Assembly: GCA_934525675.1 (NCBI GenBank)
Contig: CAKSZH010000001.1
Span: forward strand, 1-64,000
Length of the DNA stretch: 64,000 bases
Source: an uncultured Eubacteriales bacterium
GTDB taxonomy: Bacteria > Bacillota > Clostridia > Oscillospirales > CAG-272
Direction of reading: 5' to 3'
Made by a program: the position numbers and the translations under genes. Under the pieces are notes generated by a model. It saw nothing but the letters and a program-made list of their open reading frames with translations, was not told the DNA's origin and did no database searches. Below, piece after piece: positions 25,261 through 34,260 of this stretch. The stretch's first letter is position 1, and the number at the start of each line of letters is the position of its first letter.

Positions 25261-26991
25261 ATGAGACACAATAAAAAAGCTTTTACCATTATCGAGCTTG
25301 TCATTGTCATTGCGATCGTGGCAATTCTCGCAGCGGTTCTGATTCCGACCTTTGTCACGCTGGTGCACAAGGCAAACACCTCCAATACGCTTACGCTGGT
25401 AAGAAACCTGAACACCGCCCTCAAGGCAGATAAGCCCGACGGCGTGCATGACAATATGTACGACGCCCTCAAGGCGGCAGAGAAGTTTGGTTACAATGTC
25501 GATAAGATCAATGCCTCCAAGACGGACAACGAGATTCTTTGGGACAGTGTGAACGGCTGCTTTGTGTATATGGATGGCGACGTTGTGAAGTATGCCCCCG
25601 AGCTGAAGGATAAGCAGACTGTGGTAAACAGCCAGCTCTGGAGAATCGTGACCGATAAGACAGAGGCGACCTCCGCGAAGCTCCAGGAAAGCAAGTACAG
25701 CGCTTATCTTGCCTGCACGGTGACCGGCGCACTGGAAACCAACAAGGGTCTTGACGTCGGCGAGAATACGGGCATCACGGAGATCAAGTATGTCAATACG
25801 GCGGATAAGCAGACGGCTGCCATCCGTACCAACGGAGGAACGCTGACTGTTAACGCACCGCTTGATATCGTTCACCATTATGGCGCGGTTGACAAAGCTG
25901 TTATCGAAAAGATTGCGGATGCTTCTTACCATGAAAACGGAAAAGTTGCAGTTTCTCTGGAAGTCAAAGCCGGTCACGTTGTTGTGGAGCCGTCCGCTGT
26001 AATCAAAGAAGTGCTTGTTCCCCAAAATGCTGCTGCCACTACGAAAGTGGATATTAAGGAAAACAGCACTGTTACCACCATTGTTGTGGATAGCACGGCA
26101 GCAACTGTTGAAGTGAAAGAAAATGCGAAGGTAGAGCAGGTCGTTGCAGCAAATGAGAGTACCAACATTACTCTTCCTTCGTCAATTACTTCCAATAAGG
26201 TCGAAAAGACGGTTGTTACCACCAAGGATGAACTGATTGCTGCAATCAATAATACTTCTGTTAAGTATATTGAACTTGGTGCAAATATCGATGTTGTGAA
26301 CGCTATCACGATTGATCGTGATCTTACGATTGACGGTACTGCGAATAAGTATTCAATTACCGCTTCCAAAGAAGACAAGACAGAGGGGCGCACAATCAAT
26401 ATCGGTAGGGCGGACAACGCTGCAATCGAGGTAACCTTGAAGAATCTGAAAGTTGCCGGCCCGGCTGTGAGTGGCAACAGAGGCTTGAATATTTGGTATG
26501 CGAACGTTTCCTTGGATCTTATTGACAGCGAGGTAACCTGTGCTTATTACGCGATTAATATCACGTCCCTTGCGAACAAAACCAAATTAAATGTCTTCAA
26601 TTCCAAGCTTTCCGGTTGGGCGGCTCTGAATATTTGGGCGGCTTGCAATGAGATCAATGTTGTAAATTCCGAATTGATCGGAACCAACGACAAGTCAGAG
26701 GGTGGTTCGAATGACTTTGCAACGATTTGCTTTGAAGCAGATACAACCGATAAGACCGCAGACCATGTTTTCAGTTCTACGGTTGTAATCAGATCATCGG
26801 TTGTAAAGGCTATCGAAACCAACCGTAATCAGCAATGTATCGTATCCTTCAATTACAACGCAACGCAATCTTCTGTAGGGAATAAGATCGAATTCTTCGA
26901 TTGTACGCTTGAGTATTCCAACGGTCATGACTTCGAGTTTAATGATGCACCCAATCAAGTCTTTGTTAACGGAGAAGAAAAAGTAAAGTGA
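25261..26991 (+). CDS. Type IV pilin-like protein fused to a beta-helix-like domain
   Basis: 576 residues from ATG 25261 (site AAGGAGTT). The N-terminus RHNKKAFTIIELVIVIAIVA is a class III prepilin signal: cleavage before Phe would leave a methylated Phe and Glu5, followed by the hydrophobic assembly helix. The next 150 residues resemble a pseudopilin head. From about residue 200 to the end there are repeating beta strands (KENSTVTTIVV..., TKDELIAAINNTSVKYIELG, DRDLTIDG) like a pectate-lyase-type or parallel beta-helix. Typical pilins are 130-200 residues. Base composition turns AT-rich after about 25860. No pilus assembly ATPase or prepilin peptidase lies nearby. Confidence 0.8.
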   Translation: MRHNKKAFTIIELVIVIAIVAILAAVLIPTFVTLVHKANTSNTLTLVRNLNTALKADKPDGVHDNMYDALKAAEKFGYNVDKINASKTDNEILWDSVNGCFVYMDGDVVKYAPELKDKQTVVNSQLWRIVTDKTEATSAKLQESKYSAYLACTVTGALETNKGLDVGENTGITEIKYVNTADKQTAAIRTNGGTLTVNAPLDIVHHYGAVDKAVIEKIADASYHENGKVAVSLEVKAGHVVVEPSAVIKEVLVPQNAAATTKVDIKENSTVTTIVVDSTAATVEVKENAKVEQVVAANESTNITLPSSITSNKVEKTVVTTKDELIAAINNTSVKYIELGANIDVVNAITIDRDLTIDGTANKYSITASKEDKTEGRTINIGRADNAAIEVTLKNLKVAGPAVSGNRGLNIWYANVSLDLIDSEVTCAYYAINITSLANKTKLNVFNSKLSGWAALNIWAACNEINVVNSELIGTNDKSEGGSNDFATICFEADTTDKTADHVFSSTVVIRSSVVKAIETNRNQQCIVSFNYNATQSSVGNKIEFFDCTLEYSNGHDFEFNDAPNQVFVNGEEKVK

Positions 26992-26996
26992 ATCTT

Positions 26997-27026
26997 TCCC
27001 CCGCCCGTCAGGGCGGGGGATTTTTT
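26997..27026 (+). terminator. Rho-independent terminator of the pseudopilin cluster
   Basis: TCCCCCGCCC (26997-27006), loop GTCA, perfect right arm 27011-27020, then TTTTTT (27021-27026). Confidence 0.95.
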
Positions 27027-27100
27027 ACACCTGCCCCCGTTTTGTCCGAAAACTCCTCCCTCCTTTTTGATTTTTCTCACGCAATCTTCCCGCAATCCCC

Positions 27101-27129
27101 TTGACAAATGCGGGAAAGCCGTTTACAAT
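27101..27129 (+). promoter_or_regulatory. Promoter of the RNase Y gene
   Basis: TTGACA (27101-27106), 17-base spacer, TACAAT (27124-27129). Confidence 0.88.
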
Positions 27130-27214
27130 GTAATTATATATCGTAAAATGCCCCAAGTAGGATTTCGGTATATAATCTTTGAAAATTGAGAAAAAAGAAA
27201 GAAGGAGGTGTATT

Positions 27215-28765
27215 ATGGATACGACGCAGATTATCATCCTGATCGTGGTGGGTCTTGCCTGCCTCGCGGTCGGTGGTCTCGTCGGTATGGTCCTGCGCAA
27301 GAAGCTCGCAGAGGGAAAGATCGGTTCCGCCGAAGCGGAGGCTGTCCGCATCGTCAATGAGGCGAAGCAGGAAGCAGATGCCAAGAAGAAAGAACAGCTT
27401 CTCAGCGCGAAGGAAGAGATCCTTCAGCTTCGCAACGAAACCGAAAGAGAACTCAAGGAACGCCGCAATGAAGTGACACGTCAGGAACGCAGAATCAATC
27501 AGAAGGAAGAGAATCTCGACCGTAAAGCCGAGGCGCTTGAACAGAAGAACGAGCTGCTTGACAAAAAACTGAAAGACAATGACGCGGTCCGCGCCAAGAT
27601 CGACGAAGCGCTTGCCGCTGAGATGGAAAAACTCGAAACGATTTCGGGTTATACCGCTGAAGAAGCAAAGCAGGAGCTGATCTCCCTGACCGAATCCGAG
27701 GCAAAGCATGAACTCGCGCAGAAGCTCGACGAGTTGGAAACGCAGTTCAAGGAAGAAGCCAACGAAAAGGCGAAGAACATTCTGTCGCTTGCCATTCAGA
27801 GATGTGCCGCGGATCATGTCGCGGAATCCACCGTTTCGACGGTCGCCCTGCCCAGTGAGGACATGAAGGGACGTATCATCGGACGCGAAGGACGGAATAT
27901 CCAGAAGCTGGAGACCCTGACGGGCGTCGAACTCATCATCGACGACACACCCGAGGTCATCACCCTGTCGGGCTTTGATCCCGTGAGACGTGAAGTCGCA
28001 AGATTTGCACTTGAAAAGCTGATCGCCGACGGACGCATTCATCCCGCAAGAATCGAAGAGATGGTGGAGAAATCCAAGCGGGAAGTGGACGCACTCATCA
28101 AGCAGGCGGGCGAGAGAGCTACCTTTGAGGTCGGTGTGCACGGTCTGCATCCGGACCTTGTCAAGCTGCTCGGCAGACTGCGTTACAGAACCAGTTACGG
28201 TCAGAATGTCCTCAAGCACTCGGTTGAGGTCGCATTCCTTGCCGGAATCATGGCAGACGAGCTTGGCGAGGACGGCAATATTGCCCGCCGCGCAGGTCTT
28301 TTGCACGACATCGGCAAAGCATTCCCCCACGATGTGGAAGGCTCCCATGTCGAGATCGGCGTGAATACCGCCAAGAAGTACAAGGAATCGAAAGAAGTCA
28401 TCCATGCCATCGAAGCGCACCACAACGATGTGGAGCCGCAGACGGTCATTGCCGTTCTGGTCCAGGCGGCGGACGCAATTTCCGCAGCAAGACCCGGCGC
28501 ACGCCGCGAGGATATGGAAAACTACATCAAGCGTCTTGAAAAGCTGGAGGAAATCGCCGTCAGCTTCGAGGGCGTGGAAAAGGCATATGCCATTCAGGCG
28601 GGCAGAGAGATCCGCGTGATGGTCAAGCCGGAGGTTGTCAATGACGACGGCATGAAGCTGATTGCCCGGAATATGGCAGCCAAGATCCAGGACGAGGTCA
28701 AGTACCCCGGACAGATCAAGATCAATGTGATCCGGGAAAGCCGCGCTACCGATTACGCAAAATAA
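27215..28765 (+). CDS. rny: Ribonuclease Y
   Basis: 516 residues. An N-terminal membrane helix (QIIILIVVGLACLAVGGLVG) anchors it, followed by a coiled coil of about 150 residues rich in Lys, Glu and Gln, then a KH domain (GRIIGREGRNIQKLETLTGVE) and an HD domain (HSVEVAFLAG...LLHDIGKA) that cleaves RNA using metal. It starts mRNA decay in Bacillota. ATG 27215 is preceded by GAAGGAGGTG; frame extension upstream has no ribosome-binding site. Length is typical. Confidence 0.97.
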   Translation: MDTTQIIILIVVGLACLAVGGLVGMVLRKKLAEGKIGSAEAEAVRIVNEAKQEADAKKKEQLLSAKEEILQLRNETERELKERRNEVTRQERRINQKEENLDRKAEALEQKNELLDKKLKDNDAVRAKIDEALAAEMEKLETISGYTAEEAKQELISLTESEAKHELAQKLDELETQFKEEANEKAKNILSLAIQRCAADHVAESTVSTVALPSEDMKGRIIGREGRNIQKLETLTGVELIIDDTPEVITLSGFDPVRREVARFALEKLIADGRIHPARIEEMVEKSKREVDALIKQAGERATFEVGVHGLHPDLVKLLGRLRYRTSYGQNVLKHSVEVAFLAGIMADELGEDGNIARRAGLLHDIGKAFPHDVEGSHVEIGVNTAKKYKESKEVIHAIEAHHNDVEPQTVIAVLVQAADAISAARPGARREDMENYIKRLEKLEEIAVSFEGVEKAYAIQAGREIRVMVKPEVVNDDGMKLIARNMAAKIQDEVKYPGQIKINVIRESRATDYAK

Positions 28766-28861
28766 TCGGGTCAAACGTTTTTGCCGAAAGGTTTCTTATA
28801 AATTTTGATATAGAGCCAAACAGGTAAATACGGCGTCAGCCGAATCCATATAGCAAAAAAT

Positions 28862-28894
28862 GAGAGCAGATTTGAAAGAATCTGTTCTCTTTTT
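28862..28894 (+). terminator. Rho-independent terminator after RNase Y
   Basis: GAGAGCAGATT (28862-28872) pairs with AATCTGTTCTC (28879-28889) with one G-U pair around a 6-base loop, then TTTTT. Confidence 0.9.
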
Positions 28895-28935
28895 ATGAAT
28901 GTTTACAAAATTGACTTACATATCGGGCGGTAATT

Positions 28936-28944
28936 TGCTATAAT
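28936..28944 (+). promoter_or_regulatory. Extended -10 promoter before the acyl-CoA ligase
   Basis: TGC followed by TATAAT (28939-28944). TTGACT at 28911-28916 is too far (22 bases) to be a normal -35 box, so this is probably an extended -10 promoter. Confidence 0.6.
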
Positions 28945-28976
28945 AATTGTAATTGGCGGAGAAGAGGCTTTTGACG

Positions 28977-30287
28977 ATGGAAGAGAGATACTGGCAGAAA
29001 GAAATCGAGACCGCTCCGCGGGATCGCATCACCGGAATACAGAGCGAGCGGCTGTGTGAAACAGTCCGCCGCGTCTATGCAAACGTCCCTCTTTACCGTG
29101 CGCGGATGAAAGAGGCGGGCATCACGCCCGACGATATCCGCGACCTTTCCGACCTCGGAAAACTTCCGTTTACCTCCAAACAGGATCTGCGCGACACCTA
29201 CCCTTATGGTATGTTTGCCGTTCCCATGGAAGAGGTGCGCCGCCTGCACGCGTCGTCGGGCACCACCGGCAAGCAGATCGTCGTGGGATATACCGAACAC
29301 GATCTGGATGTCTGGGGCAATATTGTCGCGCGTCAGCTGGTTGCCGCCGGGGCGGACGAGCATAGCAAGATTCATGATTCCTACGGGCTTGGTCTGTTTA
29401 CCGGCGGGTTCGGCATCTGGGAAGGCGCAAGGCGACTCGGCGCCACCTGTATTCCGGTATCCTCCGGCAATACCGACCGCCAGATCACCATTCTGGAGGA
29501 CTTCGGCGCGGACATTCTCACCTGCACACCCTCCTATGCGTTGTACCTTGCGGAAACCATGGAGAAAAAGGGCATTGCTCCCTCCCGGTTGCATCTGCGC
29601 GCCGGCATCTTCGGCGCGGAGCCGTGGACGGAGGAAATGCGCCGTCAGATAGAAGGCAGACTGCACATCCGTGCATACGATATTTACGGCCTGACCGAAA
29701 TTATGGGACCCGGCGTTGCGTATGAGTGCTCCTCTCAGAAGGGAATGCACGTCAACGAGGACCATTTCATCATTGAAATTCTGGATCCCGAGACCCACCA
29801 GCCGGTGCCGGACGGGGAGAAGGGCGAGATCGTTTTTTCCGCCATTACCAAGGAAGCGTTCCCGCTTCTCCGGTTCCGCACCAAGGACATCGGCGTCATC
29901 ACACACGAGAAATGCGCCTGCGGCAGAACCTTTGTCCGTATGTCCAAGCCGATGGGCAGAACCGACGATATGCTCATTGTCCGCGGGGTCAATGTGTTCC
30001 CGTCGCAGATTGAGACGGTGTTGCTCCGCCTCGGATATTCTCCGAACTATCAGATCATTGTGGATCGCGTCAACCATACGGATACCTTCGAGGTCCGCGT
30101 GGAAATGAACGAAAACACCTTCGGAGATACTGTTGCGGCAATCTCCTCCGCCGAGCGGAAGCTGGAGGAGGCGCTCCGGTCGCTGCTCGGGATCGGCGTC
30201 AAGGTGACGCTGGTTGCGCCCGGCTCCGTGGACCGTTCGACCGGCAAGGCGGTGCGTGTCATCGACCGGCGGAACCTGCACGACTGA
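28977..30287 (+). CDS. Phenylacetate-CoA ligase family protein (PaaK type)
   Basis: 436 residues of the adenylate-forming superfamily. The P-loop is HASSGTTGKQIVVGYT, the adenine motif is YDIYGLTEIMGPG, and the C-terminal hinge is FRTKDIG...RTDDMLIVRGVNVFPSQIE, all as in PaaK. It activates an aryl acid, such as phenylacetate or indoleacetate, to its CoA ester. In anaerobes this gene usually stands with an ACT protein and indolepyruvate:ferredoxin oxidoreductase, which make such acids from aromatic amino acids; here only the ACT gene is present. ATG 28977 gives the normal N-terminus. Confidence 0.9.
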   Translation: MEERYWQKEIETAPRDRITGIQSERLCETVRRVYANVPLYRARMKEAGITPDDIRDLSDLGKLPFTSKQDLRDTYPYGMFAVPMEEVRRLHASSGTTGKQIVVGYTEHDLDVWGNIVARQLVAAGADEHSKIHDSYGLGLFTGGFGIWEGARRLGATCIPVSSGNTDRQITILEDFGADILTCTPSYALYLAETMEKKGIAPSRLHLRAGIFGAEPWTEEMRRQIEGRLHIRAYDIYGLTEIMGPGVAYECSSQKGMHVNEDHFIIEILDPETHQPVPDGEKGEIVFSAITKEAFPLLRFRTKDIGVITHEKCACGRTFVRMSKPMGRTDDMLIVRGVNVFPSQIETVLLRLGYSPNYQIIVDRVNHTDTFEVRVEMNENTFGDTVAAISSAERKLEEALRSLLGIGVKVTLVAPGSVDRSTGKAVRVIDRRNLHD

Positions 30288-30475
30288 CTGCCGCTGTGAT
30301 TCCTGCCCTTGACCGGGCTTTCCCGGCGGGGGATCCTGACAGAGCAGCGCCAGTGACCGACCGGAAAATTGCGCCCCCAAAAACACCGGTAAAACTGTCC
30401 CGTTTCCGTATACGGAGCAGGGCTTCTGCCGGTCACGGGTTCCGCCGTGAAAACAAATGCAAAGGAGAGAGCGAT

Positions 30476-30907
30476 ATGGCGATCCGACAGATTTCCGTGT
30501 TTATCGAAAACAGGCGCGGCGCGCTTGCGGACGTGACCGGCGTGCTTGCCGCGGCAGGAATTGATCTGCGCGCCATGTCTGTCGCGGATACCGCGGATTA
30601 CGGCATTCTGCGCCTCATTGTGAATGATACCGATAAAGCGGCAAAGGTACTCTTGGAGCACGGTTTTCTCTCTTCGCTGACCGAAGTGCTCGCGGCAGAG
30701 GTACCGGATGTGCCCGGAGGGCTTTTCCGGATACTGGATCCCCTCGGCGGGCAGGACGTGAACATGGATTATCTTTACGCGTTTGCGACCGGCGCCGGAC
30801 GGAGTGCCTCCGTGGTGTTGCGCGTCCGCGACAACGAGCGCACGGAAGCGCTTCTTCGGGCGGCGGGAATCCGGATGCTCACGGAAGCGGATATTGCAAA
30901 AGACTGA
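30476..30907 (+). CDS. Tandem ACT-domain protein, partner of PaaK-type ligase
   Basis: 143 residues from ATG 30476 behind AAAGGAGAGAG. The first ACT domain begins IRQISVFIENRRGALADVTGVLAAAGIDLRAMS at residue 3; a second, more diverged copy covers about residues 70-140. There is no enzyme or DNA-binding domain, so it probably senses an amino acid and regulates a partner. The same protein type follows paaK in many anaerobes. The 188-base gap before it has no gene or clear promoter. Confidence 0.85.
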   Translation: MAIRQISVFIENRRGALADVTGVLAAAGIDLRAMSVADTADYGILRLIVNDTDKAAKVLLEHGFLSSLTEVLAAEVPDVPGGLFRILDPLGGQDVNMDYLYAFATGAGRSASVVLRVRDNERTEALLRAAGIRMLTEADIAKD

Positions 30908-31006
30908 TCCGGTCCCGGACCGGACACGGAAAAGTAAAAGACGGACGGAAGCCCGGCGCGGTGCGCGGAGCGGATGTTCCGGGTTCCTTTGGAAAGGGGG
31001 AGCTGT

Positions 31007-32578
31007 ATGAAGTATAAATCTGTACGGGCAATCGGATTGCTTTTGGCAATTCTCAGCGTGTTGTCCGTCGGCAGTGTTGGCCTGACCGGGTGCGTGACCG
31101 CCCCGCCTGACGGAAGCGAGACCGAAAGCGACGGTACGCTCGAACCGGATAACGCAGATACGGTATTCCAGTTCCTGGAATCCGACATTCAGAAGACAAA
31201 CTACGATCGTGAGATTACCCAGCTTTACCGCGGCCCCGATCAGCGTATGTCCCACGAGATTTACATGGCAAACGGTGCCTCCAACGGCGATCGCATCGAT
31301 TATGCCGTATATCAGAAAAACAAGAAAGTGGAAGACTACCTCGGCGTGCGCTTCCGTTTTGTGGCGGCAGACGGCTCCTCGCACGGTTTTGAACTGGTCA
31401 AACAGCTCAAAGCGGAGATCCGTGTCGGGAACGATACCTATCAGATCGTATCCAATTCCAACTACGGAATGCAGGACGCGATTCTGGACGGCTCCTTCCT
31501 GAACCTGAAAAATGTGAAGAATCTGGATCTGTCCAAGAAATACTGGGCACAGCGTATCAACGAGAACGCAGAGGTGTCCGACGCTGTGTTCGGCATTACC
31601 GGCAGTATTTCGCTTTACCTCTATCAGGAACTGTTCGTCGTTTTCTTCAACAAAGAACTGGTCAACGAGTTTGGCATCGATCCGAAAGCGCTTTATCAGA
31701 CCGTGTCTGACGGCGCGTGGACGCTCGATTATATGATAAACTTGACCAAGAACATTTACCGGGATACCAATCAGAACGGTACGACGGATGCGGAGGACCT
31801 TTACGGCATGGCAATGCAGCTGACCTCTGCGGTCAACGGATTCTGGTCTGCCTGCGACATCCGCATGACTACTAAGACGGAGACCGGTGCGCTTTCCCTG
31901 GATGTGGACATCCAGAAGGTCTATCAGGTCGTTTCCAAGCTGAACAGTTATGTCTGGAATCAGCCCGGCGTGCTTCGTATTGTGGAGGATTCGGAAGCCG
32001 CGTCCCCGTCGAAAGGGCTGTATTCTGAGGTCGGCTCGGTTCTGGTAGGGAACAGCCGTGTCCTGTTTGCAACCGACCGTTTGTACGAAGTCCGTCAGGA
32101 ATCTTTGTTCGGAACCGACCGGTACGGGGTGCTTCCGTATCCGAAATACAACGCGAGAAGCAAGTATGCTTCCTGTGCGCACGACTCCTATACCGTCTTT
32201 TCCGTCCCCGTGACCGCAAAGGAAGAGTCGGACATCTGCGGAGCGGTGCTTGAATATCTTGCCGTCACCAACCATAATGTGGTGATGCCGACCTATTACG
32301 ACGAGGTGCTGAATTCCGACAGCCATGACCCGCTTGCGGTCAAGACGCTGAATATCATTTTCCAGAATATTCAGATGGACTCCGGACTTCAGTTTTCCAT
32401 CGGAGGACTTTCCAACATTCTGATGAGCGGAATGATTATGAACCGCCTGAACAATGTTTCCTCCGTTTATGATTCCACCAAGAGTGCAATCGCAATCCAG
32501 TGCCGGAGAATTTCCACGCTGTATGCGCGTTACGCCTCCAACGGTGCGGATACGGAGACCACCGAAAACCCGGATTGA
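31007..32578 (+). CDS. Extracellular solute-binding lipoprotein, sugar type
   Basis: 523 residues from ATG 31007, behind GGAAAGGGGGAG. The signal peptide ends at LTGC, the lipobox, followed by a Ser/Glu/Asp-rich tether. The body looks like a family 1 extracellular solute-binding protein, with segments such as SDGAWTLDYMINLTKNIYRD and TDAEDLYGMAMQ. No permease or ATPase genes accompany it; the next genes are a beta-fructosidase and fructokinase, so a fructoside ligand is a reasonable guess. It must rely on membrane subunits encoded elsewhere. Confidence 0.8.
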   Translation: MKYKSVRAIGLLLAILSVLSVGSVGLTGCVTAPPDGSETESDGTLEPDNADTVFQFLESDIQKTNYDREITQLYRGPDQRMSHEIYMANGASNGDRIDYAVYQKNKKVEDYLGVRFRFVAADGSSHGFELVKQLKAEIRVGNDTYQIVSNSNYGMQDAILDGSFLNLKNVKNLDLSKKYWAQRINENAEVSDAVFGITGSISLYLYQELFVVFFNKELVNEFGIDPKALYQTVSDGAWTLDYMINLTKNIYRDTNQNGTTDAEDLYGMAMQLTSAVNGFWSACDIRMTTKTETGALSLDVDIQKVYQVVSKLNSYVWNQPGVLRIVEDSEAASPSKGLYSEVGSVLVGNSRVLFATDRLYEVRQESLFGTDRYGVLPYPKYNARSKYASCAHDSYTVFSVPVTAKEESDICGAVLEYLAVTNHNVVMPTYYDEVLNSDSHDPLAVKTLNIIFQNIQMDSGLQFSIGGLSNILMSGMIMNRLNNVSSVYDSTKSAIAIQCRRISTLYARYASNGADTETTENPD

Positions 32579-32690
32579 CCGGCACCGGCGTGCGGCGCAA
32601 GCCGTCTGCGCGTGCTGCGTGACACCGGAAACGGCGTATCCGAACAATCTCACAGTAACCGTCAGGATAAAATCAAGAAAGGAACCCTTT

Positions 32691-34256
32691 ATGCTGATTA
32701 ACAAGAATTATATTGTACTTCCCGTTACTTACCGTATGGCGAGCAAAAAGCTCAAATTCACCGAGAACGGCAAACTGATCTTTGATATGGACGTGTGCCT
32801 GGACACCAAGTCTCCCCGTGCGCTTGCGTATTATGACATCAAGCGGTTCCGCGGCAAGGATCTGGAGATCACGGTGGATCCGGAGATGAATTATGTCCCC
32901 GTGCTTGTCGATGAGCCGGACGAGACCAATCTCTACCGCGAGAAGTATCGCCCCGAGGTGCATTTCACCGCGAAGTTCGGTTGGCTCAACGATCCGAACG
33001 GACTGGTAAAGGTGGGAGACACCTATCATATGTTTTTCCAGCATAACCCCTGTCTGTGGCGTTGGGGCAATATGCACTGGGGACACGCAGTCTCCACCGA
33101 CCTGTTCCACTGGAAGGAGCTTGATCATGCGCTGTTCCCCGACGAGATGGGCACCATGTATTCCGGCAGTGCGATCATTGACAAAGACAACGTCTCGGGA
33201 CTCGGCGACGGCAAAACGCCTCCCGTCATCTTCTTCTACACCGCGGCATCCGAGAACAATATCATTTCCGAGGGCAAGAAGTATACCCAGTGCCTCGCGT
33301 ACTCGCTGGATGGCGGCATGACCCTGCATAAGTATAAGAACAACCCGATCATCGACCACATCGAAGCCTGCAACCGCGACCCCAAGGTCGTCTGGTGCGA
33401 GCCGATCGGCAAGTTCCTTATGTCTCTTTACTTAAACGAAAACCGTTACGCACTCTTCTCCTCCGCCGATCTCATCCACTGGGACCGGTTCCAGGATCTG
33501 TCGATTGAAAACGATTCCGAGTGCCCGGATATGTTCCCCATCAGGGCGGACGACGGCCGCGACCTGTGGTGCATCTACGGCGCGTCCACCAGGTACCTCG
33601 TCGGCGAATTCCGCGACGGTAAGTTTGTCCCGATCCAGGGTGTGGAGACCCTCCGCAACAGCGACTGGGGATATGCCGGACAGACCTTTTCCGATATGCC
33701 CGACGGCAGACGGATCCTTGTGCTCTGGGAGTGCCTGGACATGGGAACCGACCCGATCTGCGGTCAGATGAGCCTGCCGCTTGACCTCAAACTGAAAAAC
33801 ATTGACGGCAAGTACCTGCTCACGGCTTATCCCGTGGAGGAGATTGCAGGACTCCGCAAGGAGGTTCTCCGCAAGAACGTGACCGTCTCCGGCAAGGAGC
33901 AGGTGGCGTTCCGCGATCTTGGCGACGACGCGTGCGACCTCACTCTCAGATTCAGGTATCAGAAGGATAAGAAGTTCTTCGTCAGCCTGTTCGGCGCATA
34001 CTTCACCGTAGATATGGAGAAGAATGAGATCTGGTTGCATGACCGTCACGAGCCGATCACTCACTGCGTCGACGGCGATTGCGAGATCCGCATCGTGCTG
34101 GACCGCTGCACGGCGGAAGTCTTCACGGACGGCGGACTTTACCCGATGGCGCTGGAGAACATTGCCGATCTCAATATTGATACCATGGTTATTTCCGGCG
34201 ATGTGAGCGACCTCTCTGTCGAGTATGCGCCTCTGAAATCCGTTTGGGAGGGCTGA
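32691..34256 (+). CDS. Glycoside hydrolase family 32 beta-fructosidase
   Basis: 521 residues with the GH32 signatures: WLNDPNG (98-104, nucleophile Asp101), RDP (229-231, transition-state Asp230) and EC (277-278, acid/base Glu277). A five-bladed propeller is followed by a C-terminal beta-sandwich. About 85 residues stand before the propeller, more than usual for sucrose-6-phosphate hydrolases, and may form a small beta domain. There is no signal peptide, so it cuts imported sucrose or short fructans in the cytoplasm, feeding the fructokinase 4 bases downstream. ATG 32691 follows AAGAAAGGAA. Confidence 0.93.
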   Translation: MLINKNYIVLPVTYRMASKKLKFTENGKLIFDMDVCLDTKSPRALAYYDIKRFRGKDLEITVDPEMNYVPVLVDEPDETNLYREKYRPEVHFTAKFGWLNDPNGLVKVGDTYHMFFQHNPCLWRWGNMHWGHAVSTDLFHWKELDHALFPDEMGTMYSGSAIIDKDNVSGLGDGKTPPVIFFYTAASENNIISEGKKYTQCLAYSLDGGMTLHKYKNNPIIDHIEACNRDPKVVWCEPIGKFLMSLYLNENRYALFSSADLIHWDRFQDLSIENDSECPDMFPIRADDGRDLWCIYGASTRYLVGEFRDGKFVPIQGVETLRNSDWGYAGQTFSDMPDGRRILVLWECLDMGTDPICGQMSLPLDLKLKNIDGKYLLTAYPVEEIAGLRKEVLRKNVTVSGKEQVAFRDLGDDACDLTLRFRYQKDKKFFVSLFGAYFTVDMEKNEIWLHDRHEPITHCVDGDCEIRIVLDRCTAEVFTDGGLYPMALENIADLNIDTMVISGDVSDLSVEYAPLKSVWEG

Positions 34257-34260
34257 CCCA

